Source: Onchidella celtica (Eukaryota > Mollusca > Gastropoda > Systellommatophora > Onchidiidae). Taken from it: DNA of 64,000 bases. Shown piece after piece: positions 11,800 to 24,822 of this stretch. A model generated the notes under the pieces. The model searched no databases. It saw only the letters and a program-made list of their open reading frames with translations, and was not told where the DNA came from. The stretch covers positions 11,321,663-11,385,662 of the forward strand of contig OZ007569.1 of the NCBI GenBank assembly GCA_963931925.1, given 5' to 3'. The first letter of the stretch is position 1. Each line of letters begins with the position of its first letter. Made by a program: the position numbers and the translations under genes.

Positions 11800-13600
11800 T
11801 CCTCCCATATTTTAATCTCAGACTTCTTACATCAATAATTATATAGATAAATAAGCCGAGTTCCGAACCTGGAAAGTGAGTTCTGAAACTGCCCTGGTAA
11901 CTCACGCATTATATCACTCCAAAGGTGACACAACGAGAAATCCGTTTGTGCATTGTAAGTGATATCACAACATCATTAAGGGAGGTATGGTAAAGCACAT
12001 AAAAGGCATACACCGTCGCTATCTTGCATTTCGGAAGGTACATGGACTGACCTTCAGGAGACATTTGTGGGTGTCATAGACGTAATGCCCTACTCGAGGA
12101 AAGCAAATACACCGATCATGGGCGGGGATCACCCCTGAAATTCATTCGATCAACTCTTTGACCGAAATCTATTCCAAGAACATTTCCCACGTTATCCCCT
12201 CTAGTGCCCAGACGAAAACTGTCAATCTCAAAACTTCTGAAATCTTATGCTGAACTGATTATAAATAGTCAAGAGTATTGCAAATCTAAAAACATTTAAT
12301 TGGAAATACTATTCGTTAACAAAAATAAGAAGAGTAAGTATGTCAAAGATAGATCATTTTGGCTATAAGTGACCTGTTTCAAATATATGGTACACTGGGC
12401 GCTAGAGGGTTAACTAATTTCTTTCCAGCAAATGTATAGTCAAATGCGCCCCGGCAACATTTTGTTTATACCCAGCGCAAAGCAACAACAACAACAAAAC
12501 AAGACAAAAAGCAAACAACCAGATGAAACGCCAAGATAAGAAACGAAACAGTAATTATGTGTACTGAGAAATAAATATCCAACTGTTTTTCTTTGCCAGT
12601 TCAAGATAAACCCCCATACAAAACCAGTTCATTCAAGAAGACCCCACAGCCCTCCTATTGCTCCGTTTTCATGCGAATCAAAAACGAATCCATGACCATC
12701 ATGCCACAAAATGGCCGAAACCATCGACGTTTTTTATATCTTGCATGTTAAATGAAATCCAGCAGTAAAAAATAGGTCGACATGGGAGAAAGAGCAATTC
12801 TAGGTTTTTTCCGTCTCACTGCGGTACATTTCGTAACTTCTCACACTTGAACCGAAAGTTCAGTTCGTTACCTCCTCTTTGCAAGTGTAGGAATGCCCCA
12901 TACATCGAAAGCAGATTTAAAGTAAATTGTACAATTTCTTGCACGGGGCAGCAGCACAATTCCGTGAAATGGCCGGATGCCCACTTTACCCCGAAACTAC
13001 GCGGCTTCCATGCTAGGCGCATGTGGGGCGAAACGGCTTTCATTAGTCTTAGAATGGGGCCATGTCTCCTCGACCCTTAGAGCGCTAGGAAGTGAATCAT
13101 CGCAAATCATCCAAAGAAAGTGCCTCTCTTCAATCATATCATGAAAACAATACAAGTTTAGTGTGCCTCACAAATTCTTCCTTCACGTGAAGCAATAGCA
13201 AAATCTCTGACGACGACCCCCCCCCCCCCCCCACCGAAACAAAAACAAGTGTTATTTTCATGCCAACCTTTACTAATTTAGCCACTAATCGTGCAAGGCA
13301 TCCTTTATAAATAACATGCAGGACATGGTTGGATTTCACCCTCAACAGCTGATTTGGTAGAATTCACTCGACATTGATAGGAATTAGAATTAGAAAAGGT
13401 GAGGTTGGATTACAGAAGCGTTTCAAATAAGAACAAAGCGAATGGATTATTAACACGACTGACTAATGTTGCCGGATATTCACATTTCAAAGAAAACCCA
13501 AGCTAGTGGAATCTTTGGAAATGTTAACTGGTAGTTTGGGCTACATCAATTTGTTATAAACATCGTGTCGAACAAAGAAATTTGTAAGGAAAGAACAACT
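11800..13600. other. Gene-free stretch
   Basis: Unique sequence with a short CAA run near 12485, an A-rich patch, and a C16 run at 13217-13232. No supported gene was seen. Confidence 0.5.
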
Positions 13601-13700
13601 AATAGATAGATAGGTAGATGGATGGATGGATGGATGGATGGATGGATGGATGGATGGATGGATGGACAGACAGACAGACGGCAGACAGACAGATATAGAT
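13601..13700. repeat. Compound (GATA)-(GATG)-(CAGA) microsatellite
   Basis: About 12 copies of GATG at 13617-13665, flanked by GATA/GGTA on the left and seven CAGA-type units on the right. This produces an artefactual His-Pro-Ser-Ile frame on the minus strand. Confidence 0.95.
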
Positions 13701-14176
13701 ACCAATGTACGAAATGACGAACGAGAAGACAGGCTTAAGAACAACTTCCAAATACCACATGACTAAGATACTTAAATATCAGAGACAAGAGAACCAAATG
13801 TGATATATTAAAAAAAAAGAAAAATCTAATCCTGCATAGACTTTCAGTCCGTGTTATACAAATTTGTTCTCAAATTGTCACAAAGCTATATATACCACCA
13901 GTACAACAAACATCACACCCCCCTAACCCGGATGCCCCGTCAATAGATGCAATAAGGCTCTAGCCAGTTCAACACCCACAGGGCACAGGCCAGTCGTGTC
14001 GTTGGTTGTAGTTTGGAGCCGGCGGGAGGGAGGGAGGGGATCACGTCCTGTCTACTGTTAACCCTCAACTTTCTCCACCATTTCTTACCGGGAAGGACAG
14101 TTGGGGAAATCTAAAGTATAGCGCTGCCGTTTTATGAAAAAACAACAATAACACTAAAATAACGTATGTGCCGTAC

Positions 14177-14222
14177 AACAGCAACAGCAACAAACAACAA
14201 CAACAACAACAACAACAACAGC
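14177..14222. repeat. (CAA)n microsatellite
   Basis: CAGCAACAG interruptions followed by about 11 CAA units. Confidence 0.9.
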
Positions 14223-14371
14223 ATTTTACATTGAATTTGACGTTAGTTTGACGTACACGGGTTTTTTTTTTCCTGGGCAGAGTGCGAGGGTGAAAACAAA
14301 AGACGGGTATGTCTTAACCCTTGATATGTCGGCTCTGTAAAATCGTGGACTGTCTGCCGCAATGTCCACCA

Positions 14372-14379
14372 TGACGTCA
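14372..14379. promoter_or_regulatory. Full CRE palindrome (TGACGTCA)
   Basis: An exact CREB/ATF octamer. Further exact copies are at 40080-40087 and 52150-52157. A single copy is weak evidence on its own. Confidence 0.25.
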
Positions 14380-15069
14380 TAATACTCTACGATGTCACAT
14401 TCACAGATGATATTTTCGAGAAGGATACGCTTCCTCAGATGCGGCTGCGATCAACAGCTTTTAAAGACAGCAGGGCATGCAGGTATTGGTTTTTAAAGTG
14501 TTAGATACGAAGAGATTAGAAGTTTCACAGCGGGAGCGAAGGGTTGCTGGCTTATAAGAAACAGCACTATAATGGTACAGCAATAAGTATTCTGAACTTT
14601 CCCAGAACTACACCATGGACGAGAGAGAGGGAATGGAAGGGAAATGAGGCATGGCTCTAGAGGAATGGGCGGTTTGGTTGAGAATAATACGATAACACGA
14701 GGTCCTTTTTAAAAGTGAGTGAACCTGTTTTGCTTTGATTATCCAGGTATTATACGTCAGACAATACATGACCCAGCCCAGGCTGACGGTGTCACAGAAA
14801 CAAAGAGTTGCAGCCCCTGGGGATTGTGCACAAGACGGATAGTTCAGATGACGGGTAGCTCCTTGTCTCCCCAAGGTTTCACATTTCAATCCACGCCCCT
14901 GTCTTGCAAACCTGTTATTATAGAGCAAGTGTCCCCGTCCACGGTAAGTTGCCAACAAGCAAAATTCTGCTCATGTTCAATACTTTACTTCTTCACGTGT
15001 TCCCTTTAAATCAACATTCTGTTTAAGCCAATTCCCGTATAAGTGATGTCCATGATGTAAGTGGGTGAA

Positions 15070-15300
15070 CTAGGGAATGGAGTGTGTGGAGGCGTGGTCT
15101 TCCATCTTCCAGGTCATGATGGCTCTTTCCCCGAGCCAGCCCAGGTCCAGGTCAGCTTCGGGATACCTGTCCCGCCTGTTTGAGACACTCGCAGCGGGAT
15201 ACCGTTTTATAGCAACTGCCATGCTGACAGCCTGCAAAGCTTACCAGATCGTGATATCACGATCACTGAACGAGGCAGTAAACAAACAGGTTTCTTTTTT
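15070..15300. promoter_or_regulatory. Candidate enhancer: dense motif block
   Basis: This repeat-free, GC-balanced block holds tandem nuclear-receptor-like half-sites (CCAGGTCCAGGTCAG near 15145), an 18-bp perfect palindrome GATCGTGATATCACGATC at 15247-15264, and a forkhead-type GTAAACAAACA at 15278-15288. It lies in a 147-codon open frame (15077-15520) whose product resembles no family I know, so regulatory rather than coding use is preferred. Confidence 0.3.
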
Positions 15301-15685
15301 TTTTCCCAACAATAAAAGAAGGCAGAGCCACGAGTACACAAAAGACTCCTCTAATGCAGGCGAGGATTCCTTTCAATTTCAAAATCTTCCCTTTCCTGCC
15401 GCCTATTTTTGTTTTTCCCTATACGAAGGTCTGGTGCTGACCTACAAGTCGCACTGTCTCAAATCAAGACAAGACCTGAGAATCTTCCCACTGGCTGAGC
15501 TTGTCTTCTATTATCATTAATTTCGAACTAGCTATCGCTGCCTGTTGGCCAGACCACGTTTCTGAGCCCTGAAACCATCAGTATTACCACGCAGTTCCGA
15601 GTTTACATGACTATCCGGACCTGCACAGTCCACAGCTCAGCTCAGTGCCACTTTCTGTTTTGCTAATCCTGTGCGTGCTAATGGT

Positions 15686-15703
15686 CCCCCCCCCCCCCCC
15701 CCC
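15686..15703. repeat. Poly-C run, 18 bases
   Basis: Pure C homopolymer between unique sequences. Confidence 0.92.
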
Positions 15704-17160
15704 AAAAGAAAAGTTATAGCACCTTCATATATTTTCTATTATTATTTACGAGTATCGATGTGAAATAAGCCTTTCAAGTATCACGTATGGAATCTCTTAT
15801 GTAAGAGCCAGCAGCCAGAGTAGTGACCACAATGAAGAGCAAGAGGTAGAGGCCATCATGAGAGGAGAGTGGACTGTCAGGACAAAAAGGTGGTAGCATT
15901 AATTTAAAGAGTTAGATTTGCCTACATGTCTGAGGAAGTGCAAAGAAACACACTGCTCAAACAATTCAAATAATGTTTCTTTAAAACATGCAACTAGGTC
16001 ACCAGTGCATGCGTCATCAAGCGGACTGCACGGAGCTAAAGTATGACAGATTTCTTGCTGTTTACCTTTTGACCCTTACGTAAACGTATTATCAGGCCAG
16101 AGGTCAGCGAACAACGTTGTCCGATAAGGAAGTGAAAAAGGTCACGCAACCAACTGACAAAATAATAATGGTCCGACCTTCATGACAACTTTCCCTCCCT
16201 CTCTGGCTTTAAATTATAAACGTCGTGAACGAAAAAAAGATCCGAACGCCTTCGTTCAGCAACCTGAGAGCCTCTGAGTGGTCTTGGCGCTGGTGGCTGC
16301 ACCATGCAATGTCTATTTGGACTTCAGTAAGTAGTTCAGTTTGGACTTCAGTTTGGACTTCCATTGCGCTATATAAGCTTTTTTATTTTGTTACAAGCGG
16401 TTTTTATAATCATTATTTTCGTGTACAGATCGACTAAAATATTTTGAAAATGTACGCGCTTGTTTTCTTTGATCTTTACTGTCACTATTTATGGGTTTGG
16501 GGGGGGGGGGGGGGGAAGTGGTATTCTGGGTGCTTCAAGTAGAGATGTCTAAGCTATCAGAATTCTTTGGATGGCTTTAAGTGCCGGGGAAGGAGTCCGT
16601 TATCTGTCGACACTTTTATTGTGACATACAACGGAGTGTGTCCACGATAACGCCAATAGCTCTATTTCAGTTTGCCTATGTCCACCAAGTCTTACTGGGT
16701 CGATTGCGCAAAGTCTCGCACAGACACAGTCGTGTTTGAGTCTATTCGGTATCTGTTGTTTTAATCGTTATCTTGCCGTGAGATAACTGTCCCAGGCCTG
16801 ACCAGCCGGTAGACCCGGCCACATTAACCAACCTACTCGAAAACAAGATACTATCATGTGATGTCAGTTTCGTCCTTTCAAAAAAACAACAACAACAAAG
16901 TGCCTCATGTCTTCAGCTACTGCAGCAGTGACAGACAGGTACAGCTACGACTGCATGTCCTCCAGTATGAAGTACTTCAGGGAGTGATAAACATTGCGCT
17001 GTTCATATCAATAGCACCCCCCTCTCCCCCAACTGATTCGGAGACCCTGTCATCTGGTTTTCCCCGGCATGGACTTTCAGTGGGGGACACGTCATCGTCA
17101 CCACTAAACGGCCAAAGTGACGCAGTTTGCCTTTGTCCCTTCCCCTTTCTTTATCCATTC
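15704..17160. other. Gene-free stretch
   Basis: Unique sequence with the 10-bp palindrome ACAACGTTGT at 16111-16120 beside a GATAA site, a G17 run at 16499-16515 and a short CAA run near 16885. No supported gene was seen. Confidence 0.5.
16499..16515. repeat. Poly-G run, 17 bases
   Basis: Pure G homopolymer able to form G-quadruplex-like structures. Confidence 0.92.
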
Positions 17161-17360
17161 ATATTCTCTCTCTCTCTCTCTCTGTATTCTTTGATCGCCC
17201 TGTTCATCAAGTGACAGCGAAAAGTTTGGGCGGAAAAAGAAAAGCATTTGTACAAACAGACGAGTCCGAGGACTGGCGGAGAGTGGGTAGATAGATAGAG
17301 GGATAGACAGACAGAGAGACAGGGCGGACGGACTGACAGACAGAAGACAACAGAGAGACG

Positions 17361-17427
<67 letters not shown>
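17361..17427. repeat. (GATA)n microsatellite
   Basis: About 17 uninterrupted GATA units, with a degenerate GATA/GACA apron from 17288. The minus strand yields a long spurious Tyr-Leu-Ser-Ile frame. Confidence 0.95.
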
Positions 17428-17428
<1 letters not shown>

Positions 17429-17429
17429 T

Positions 17430-20400
17430 TCTAATTTCACTATGACCCATGTCTGTCCTCGCCACTCAAAATAAAAATGGCCCTCGTGATTCAACACTGG
17501 TTTTATGGGCCAGGTCGGGAACGAGGCCTGGCGAGGGCGGTCAAAGTACGTCAAGAGGATGACCTTAACCAGAGACCAGGCGCTCCAGGCACGCACACAA
17601 AAACCACATGACATGAGAGAGTCAAGAGTCCGTGGTGAAACAATCCACTGTAATCTTTGTGTTTCAATGGTACCACTTTTTCCCCTGGCCAGCAGCCATA
17701 AGGGTCTTCAGTTCTCTACTGCCTGAGGTCCGCCACACAAGTCACATCATAACTTGTACACATTGTTGCCGCTTGACAATTTGGGAACGTTTAAGTTTTC
17801 TTTTATACGTAATGCTGACAATAATTATAAGTATTGTAAATGGACGTGTTTGATAGGGTCAGGTAAAGTTCGAGTTTTTATGTTTTAAAATGGACAACAT
17901 TTATACTTCTTGTACTAAAAAGTTCCTCAATCGTTCAGTTTGATCACCTCAAGACTGTCCCTACTGAAACATCTTCACTGAAAATATAGCCACATGGTCA
18001 GATTAATCTTATGCAGTAAGGATGGCTGCCCGCAATAGATGTTTCGTAATGTCAAACGTGGACAGATCATTAAGACTGATTCACACACGATACATAATCA
18101 GTATGGAGAACTTTGCCATAACCTCTGTCAAGCAGCATCGTTTCTTCTCATTTAAACACACTGGCAGTTCGGGTCGTTCCTGGCCACGGTCCTCTGTCGT
18201 TTCAGTCAAAATTTCATTGTTTGTTGGTCAATCTGCGACTTTTCTTGACCGTCGCCGTTCGTAAGAACGCGCAATAATGACCGGACCAATAATGCAAACG
18301 TTCACCGTTTCTTTCTGCTCCATTTCCTGTTACCCACACGGCCCAGCATACCGGCCTCTCAAAACACCCCGACCACGTGCACAGCAATCCTAGCGCATAG
18401 TGCAGTCCCCCATATGCTCAACATGGCTATGAGGAAAAAAAACCCAAACCAATTCGAAAAACACCAAACATTTGTGAAAGTGTGGGAGAGAAATCGGACA
18501 ATGATTAGTGTTTGCGCTGTATGCAAATAAAAAGTCCCATTTGCGGCCCACAATCCCGTGCTCCGTCATGTCTACAGCTATTTATAGCTTCCTATTCAGG
18601 CGCTGTGGGAAAAAAGATGGACAACACACCGCGTCTAGACCTTTATAAATTTGGTCTTCATGGATGGTACGTACCCACAGTGCCCGTTAGGAATATTCCC
18701 AATCTGTCTCGGCGAGTCGGCGTTTTCTTTAAAGATGATGGCACATGAAACTGATTTAGAGCAGCACTGGCAATTTCTAGCTGCTACTTTTTTTTTTGAC
18801 CAATCAGAGTCGAGTTTGGAGAACTTCCTAGAAGTATATAATTATGCTTCGAATGAGAATTAAAAAAAAAAAAAAAAAATGTTCGTAACCACAACATGAT
18901 TTAAATAAACATCTATTCCAAATAAGCAGACAACAAAATCGAACTGCGTCCGTCCTTGTTAGTCACTACTATTGTTGATGGCATCATCCCAAACAATCTC
19001 GTCTGTGGTTGGTCAAAAAGAAACATCACATGAGCGATTCTTTCTCCACACGTCGGGTAAAAAAATGTCAAAACATTCAGAATTCCTCTGCTTTCTTTCA
19101 AAATGTCTTTATGTCTTACATAAATATAGCACACTGCCCTGCCGTGCCCTATCTTTTTAAGGACATTCATTTACGTTCAAATTCTCGTGAAAAATTAAAT
19201 TTAAAGAAGGTTACCCCCCTTGCGTTCCATCTCTCTATTTCCTGGGTTCATTTCGTGCATTCAATTCTGAGTTTCAAAAGTTTATACTTGAGCTTTATCT
19301 GGGTGTGAGGGGAGGAAAAATGAGACAATTGGGACTTTGTTGTTCATCACCTGCTCTGGCCCGTTTTATTTTTAAACGAAGGACACATCAAAAATTAATT
19401 TATAATTTAATTTACCAATGTCAAACGGGTCAAAGATGACGTGAAGTTACCCGTACGATATCAAAATTGCAAAAAAACAGATAGAACAAAATTACCTTAA
19501 GCAAAGGAAGAAATAAAAAATAAGGATTAACTATTTTGTTTCGTGTTCTGCCAACTCTTTCTTCCCTTCCCCTAGCCTTCCTCTTACTCTTGTCTCTCCC
19601 AAATTAACCCACGAGAGGCCAACATTTCTGGATTCTCTCCGACATTCATGATCAGCTGTCTACCTGGATGTCTGCTGTACACGTCTTTCATTGCATGTTT
19701 CATGTGCACAAACTTGCCTCATAAAATTGTTAAACTCATTAGACATGATGCCACGCAAATGATTGTGATAAGAGCCATCTCCTCTATCTGTCAGTCAGTC
19801 CGCTGGTATCTCTAATCTCTGAACGCTGGGAGATTCCGCAGATTTCTGGCCAATTTAGTCTATAAGTTTGCCACAGGAATCAGGCTGAGATGGTCGGTGG
19901 ATCGGAAAGGTAATGTAAAGACTACAAGTTTAGGAACACTGAAAAAGAAAGGGTTGCTGTTCATTCATTCACTCCATTTTGAAGTTAAAGAAAAACACCG
20001 GCAGCTATTTTAAGCAAGAGACAAAATATTAGTCGACGGGTCCATCAATAAACATAAATACAAAGTTTGGATATTGGAATGGTGTATTTGCATGGAATTT
20101 CGCACAAAGCCATTTTGTACAGTTTTAAAGACAAGCGAATGAAGAATGGCTATATGAAAATGGGACACGAGACCCTACCCTCTGGCTTCTTTAATAGTTC
20201 TTAGATAAATTTATGGAACTTTTTGTCCTAAGAAGTTTGCTTTTTTTTGTTGTGTGTGTGTGTGTTGTTTTTTTTTTTAGGGTTGTGGAGGTTAAGGAGG
20301 AAAACACCAAAAACCCTGCCTGAAAATAAGCAATCGGCGTTTTCTTCTACCACGGCACTTCTCTCCCTTCTGAGTGCTTCTTTCCTTTCCCCAATTATTA

Positions 20401-21360
20401 TTCTCCCCCTCCCGGCCAATGCAAGTGACCAGCACAGGATTAGGTCCAGATGCGAACTATTCAGTTGTTCAGGCTATGAGGACGAGCCAATCTGAGCAAC
20501 CGCTGCACCATGAGGACCACAGAAAAGTGTAGGTGGCTTATTAGCACTGGAATTGAGGGTAGAAAAGGTTGGGGGGGGGATGCAGCAAGAAAGGGGAGGG
20601 GGGGAGGTTGTAAAACACTCACTCTGTACACGAGACATGATAGACGGGTAGATAATAACATGGATGTGCCGGTTGGGGGGGGGGGGGAGAGAAGCATGAC
20701 ATCAGCAGTGCATAGAGGCAATTACAGAAAGTGTGGGTTAAATATAGAACAAAGTACAGTTAACATCAACGGTAACAACTACAACCTTTGCCACGGGACA
20801 ATATCTTCTGAACTTTACTTCAAATGAACATGCTGACAATGATAAAAACCACCGGCAAAAAAGTTTATTCCACATTATGACAGCACATTTGCTCGGCACC
20901 AATGCAACTGTACTTTTCCAATAGCTAAAGACCTTGACCACAATACAGTATCGTGGAACTATGCTTCAAATGACAGTGTGGCTCATACATCGACGGATAT
21001 AATATGGCTATGGCACCACGCTAATTCCAAGTGACAGGAAACTTATACGACAATAAGTAACACAAAAGTACTACATGTATAACTTGTCACAACGATACTC
21101 GCTCGATACAAAAATGCCAGCGTAACAAACTTTACTTCTTACAGTAGGACAAATTATGCCCTGAATTAGTGGCCGCGATCCGGCTGCTATAATGACATCT
21201 AGATGATTCTGGTGTGACTGCGTGTTTAGTTACGGCCATTATAAAGCTACCGTTAGCTCTATGATTACAGTAGAGTACAGGATGAAGTTCCAAAGTAACC
21301 AACAGTCACGTATTGCTTTACAAAAGTTGCGCTCATTGTATTTGTTTGTCTGTTTCTACG
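17430..21360. other. Gene-free stretch
   Basis: Unique sequence with an A17 run at 18863-18879, a TG/T tract at 20255-20278, and G runs at 20571-20605 and 20676-20687. At 18195-18300 SOX/FOX-like (ATTTCATTGTTTGTT) and octamer-like (AATGCAAA) words cluster. No supported gene was seen. Confidence 0.45.
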
Positions 21361-21811
21361 TCCAGAGATCTACTTTCACTTTCACTGCTGGATGTTGTAG
21401 CCCTCCGACAATGACGTCCAGAGATCTACTTTCACCTTTCACCTAGGCCTTGTCCATCCACTGCTGGATGTTGTAGCCCCCCCCCCCCTCCGACAATGAC
21501 GTCCAGAGATCTACTTTCACCTTTCACACAGGCCTTGTCCATCCACTGCTGGATGTTGTAACCCTCCGACAATGACGTCCAGAGATCTACTTTCACCTTT
21601 CACCTAGGCCTTGTCCATCCACTGCTGGATGTTGTAACCCTCCGACAATGACGTCCAGAGATCTACTTTCACTTTCACCTAGGCCTTGTCCATCCACTGC
21701 TGGATGTTGTAGCCCCCCCCCCTCCGACAATGACGTCCAGAGATCTACTTTCACCTTTCACCTAGGCCTTGTCCATCCACTGCTGGATGTTGTAGCCCTC
21801 CGACAATGACG
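21361..21811 (-). repeat. About 76-bp tandem repeat built from a retrotransposon 3' end
   Basis: Six copies of TGCTGGATGTTGTA start at 21386, 21462, 21547, 21623, 21698 and 21781, a period of about 75-85 bp. On the minus strand each unit carries the last codons and stop of a non-LTR retrotransposon (peptide EGYNIQQWMDKA) followed by a short GTGAAAGGTGAAAGT tail. The rightmost copy is continuous with the element's coding remnant. In two copies an internal C stretch has grown to 10-13 bases. Confidence 0.85.
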
Positions 21812-22150
21812 CCCATTCTTCTCTGTCTGAAGTCTTCCTCATCCATGATGTTCCCCCCTCTCTTTTCAATATCATCCTGCCATCTTCTTCCTGGTCATCC
21901 TCGTGTTGTTTTTCCCGTCTGTGGTTGCCATTCAGTGCAGTGTTTTGTCCATCTATTGTCATTCATCTCTTCCACATGTCCGGCCCAATTCCACTTTTCT
22001 TGTAGCATGAATTTTTACTATGTTCGTTAGCTTTGTGTGTTTGCGTATTTCAGCATGGGGATTTTATCTTGTAGACTGGTGTCAAGCATTCTTCTTTCCA
22101 TTGCCCCCTGAGTAGTTCTTAATTTGTTTGTAAGTTCTTTTGTAATCGAC
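21781..22150 (-). pseudogene. Decayed C-terminal fragment of a non-LTR retrotransposon (RTE/BovB-like) endonuclease-reverse transcriptase
   Basis: Minus-strand reading gives, in order, a MERRML segment, KWNWAGHVEEMNDNRWTK, a TEWQPQTGK stretch, PGRRWQDDIEK, and after a frameshift SWMRKTSDREEWASL ending in QQWMDKA and a stop. This is the signature tail downstream of the reverse transcriptase in RTE-type retroelements (W..GH..R..D.RW.., RGRP..RW.DDI, W...A.DR..W). Stops at about 22020-22030 and within the RG.P motif (TGA for R) and the frameshift near 21850 show it is dead. The catalytic domains are absent, as in a 5'-truncated insertion. Confidence 0.8.
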
Positions 22151-23368
22151 CAAGAAATCTACTACGAAAACCGAAAAAAAAAAATCTACCACGATAAACG
22201 TTTGTAAGTTTATTGTAAAATCTTCCTATCATTTACATACACAGCTATTTTTAGAATACACGTAACCATAGTCAATAATATCAAATTAAAATATCGTCTT
22301 TGTAAATACACTCCACCCCCCCCCCCCCCACCCCCGCCATAAGAGAAACTTAATTTGAAAAACAATTTTGGCAACAGACTAGATCTATGCTAAATTTTGT
22401 TTCACTGGACACCAAATTTTGTTTCTGTGAAAGCCATAGAATCTGGCCGTGCTTCTCCGAAGTTTTAACAGTGCGGGGCGGTCGAGATCTCAATTTTGGT
22501 GACGTAAATGTGTATACTAACAGACAGAACTTGGGCCATCTATACCAATAGCCAATGACTCAGTCTGAAAATATGGACTTGTCCAGACTTTGTCAACATA
22601 TGTATAACCGGAGCTCAACAAACACAGCATTTTTTGTTGTTGTATTGAACTGTTACATGCTACTTTTGGAGCGGTGGGAAGGAAGTTACTGTCGCCAGTG
22701 GGCTCAAATACTAGGGAAATAAAAAATTATCTGGACAAACTTGTGGTCAGTTTCCAAAAATCTTAGTCTGGCCATTTCGCCAAAGAAAACTTTTACCACG
22801 GCCAACTGGCCAAACCTAAACCTAACATTTTCATAACAATTCACGGCACAAATAAACCTCGACATTGGTCAACTGGTCCAAGAAACCATGTATTTTTTCT
22901 GTTTATTTTTCGACTTTTTCTTCCCCACTGCCGCCTACCTGCCAGTCACACAAACTATTTGCCCCCCCCCGTAACTTGTCTGTCCTTCTGTTCGCCACTC
23001 TGTCTGACAGAAAAGATTACACAGCTATACAAAGCGGCGCCTTCTCTCCAGAAAAAAAAAAAAGGCAAAGCCAACATCATAAAGCTACAGCTGCATCTGC
23101 ACCAAACGCGGGCGTACTAACTTGTCCCCACTCAACAACAGGGCAAAATGCAAACAGAGATTGCGTGGACACTGGGGAATGTTGGTCACCCGGCCAGTCA
23201 TGCCATACTCTCTTCAACTCCAAAACCATTATGGACGGATAAATAATGTCGGGGGGGGGGGGGAATAACTTCAGAAAAAAACGACCACTACCTCGCACCT
23301 CCCCCCGCCCCCCAATGGATTATAGGAGGAAGTCTGATAAAACTCGTTGATAACGATTGGTGAAGTCT

Positions 23369-23453
23369 TAGCTCAGTCTGGTTAGACCGGGTGACAGTTA
23401 TTAACTCCCTCGCCCACCCATCAGTTAGGCTGACGAGGCTTGTTCGACAAATG
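23369..23453 (+). repeat. Possible tRNA-derived SINE relic
   Basis: TTAGCTCAGTCTGGTTAGAC closely resembles a tRNA D-arm/A box. A weaker B-box-like GGCTTGTTCGACAAATGC follows about 50 bases later. No tail or target duplication was seen. Confidence 0.25.
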
Positions 23454-24795
23454 CACCTCTCCCCCCCCCCCCCACCCCCCCTCTTCTAGCAAAGGTGGGA
23501 GGAGTTGGGAGGGGGCAAGCCAAGACCTGGGGTGCGCTTGTGATAAATAGGTACACTAAGACAGGGTAGAGGGGGGGGGGGCAAAGGGCAAAAAGAGAGA
23601 GAGAGAGTGTGAGAGAGAAAGAGAGAGAAATTCACAAGAAGAAAAGAAAAGAAAAGAAGAGATTAAGCAAATAAAGGTGGGTGCCGTAAGGACTACATGG
23701 TGACCTAACGCTTTGCTTGTAGTTGTACATACAGCCCAGACCTCGGCTTCAACCGCCCACTTCAATGCAAACCATAACCTTTACTCCCTCAAACATCAGC
23801 CACAGACACTGACCGGAATTAAACCAGAACACAGCCTGAGATATGCACCATACGAACTATACTAAGAGGAATAACCTGACGAGTTCTGTTTATTTGATAA
23901 ACTGGGAGTGGCCACCAGGCCGATACCGTCAATCAAACTTAACTACAGGTCCGTAAATGACAATTACGATCTCTAATTCATGACACTCTAAAGTGCCGGT
24001 CTGCACAATAATTGAAGAGCCTTTTGCCAAAACGGGCTAAGTCAAGTTTTGCATGAGTTATGGCTTCTTTCAGAAAGTCGTTCAAAATTAGTGTAAGACG
24101 AGGTGTAGATCTAAATGTTCAAATAAAACTTGCAATGTCCAGTCCTACACACACAACGCCAACAGCCAACTATCGATGAAGGGACACAGAGCCATGCATG
24201 TATTTAGTCAAGACACTGAAAATGGCGAAATTGTGATTCAAAAACAACTCGGGGACGAAAGTTAGCCTTTCTACACATTTTGTTGTGAGATCAATGAAAA
24301 AACTCAAAGAAAGGTCAAACCAGGTTTAACGCTCAGTCAAAGGACTTCTGTGTTTGCGAATACAACCACTCGCTTCAATCATCCACAGTGGATTTTTGTG
24401 CAGGCTGTATTGTCGCAACATCATTATATATCAACAATAATTTATTTATTGTGACACTTTATGCTTAACACCAATCTTGCATAACCGTACAAATGTGAAC
24501 AGAACTTAGAAGCTGGATTACCGTGAGCTTAAATATTTTTTCAACAACAACAACAATAACAAGAATAAAAGTGGCTAAAAATAGTCAGTGATAATAAAAA
24601 CTGCTCATGTTATGAGTGAAATAAACGTCACTATAAATATGTATACGTTGACAGTAATGACAGCAAATACCAGTGAAAGCTGAAGTTGGCGGCGGACTTT
24701 CCAATTAACTTGCATAATGAATTTGACAATATCAAAATAATATCAAATAAAACAAATAAACAACAAACGAACCCCCTCCCCCCTCCCCAAAAACA

Positions 24796-24822
24796 CAACA
24801 ACAACAACAACAACAACAACAA
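24796..24822. repeat. (CAA)n microsatellite
   Basis: Eight to nine CAA units after an A/C-rich stretch. The minus strand gives an artefactual poly-Cys/Leu frame. Confidence 0.85.

Noticed and set aside
14800-14900. tRNA-like segment around GGTTTCACATTTCAATCC
   Set aside because: No A box at the right distance and the B-box match is interrupted.
15077-15520. 147-codon plus-strand open frame
   Set aside because: Contains a T11-encoded Phe run, no recognisable domain, and no plus-strand gene context; treated as possible regulatory DNA instead.
17151-17614. Overlapping minus-strand frames rich in Tyr-Leu-Ser-Ile
   Set aside because: Direct translation of the GATA array, seen in several frames.
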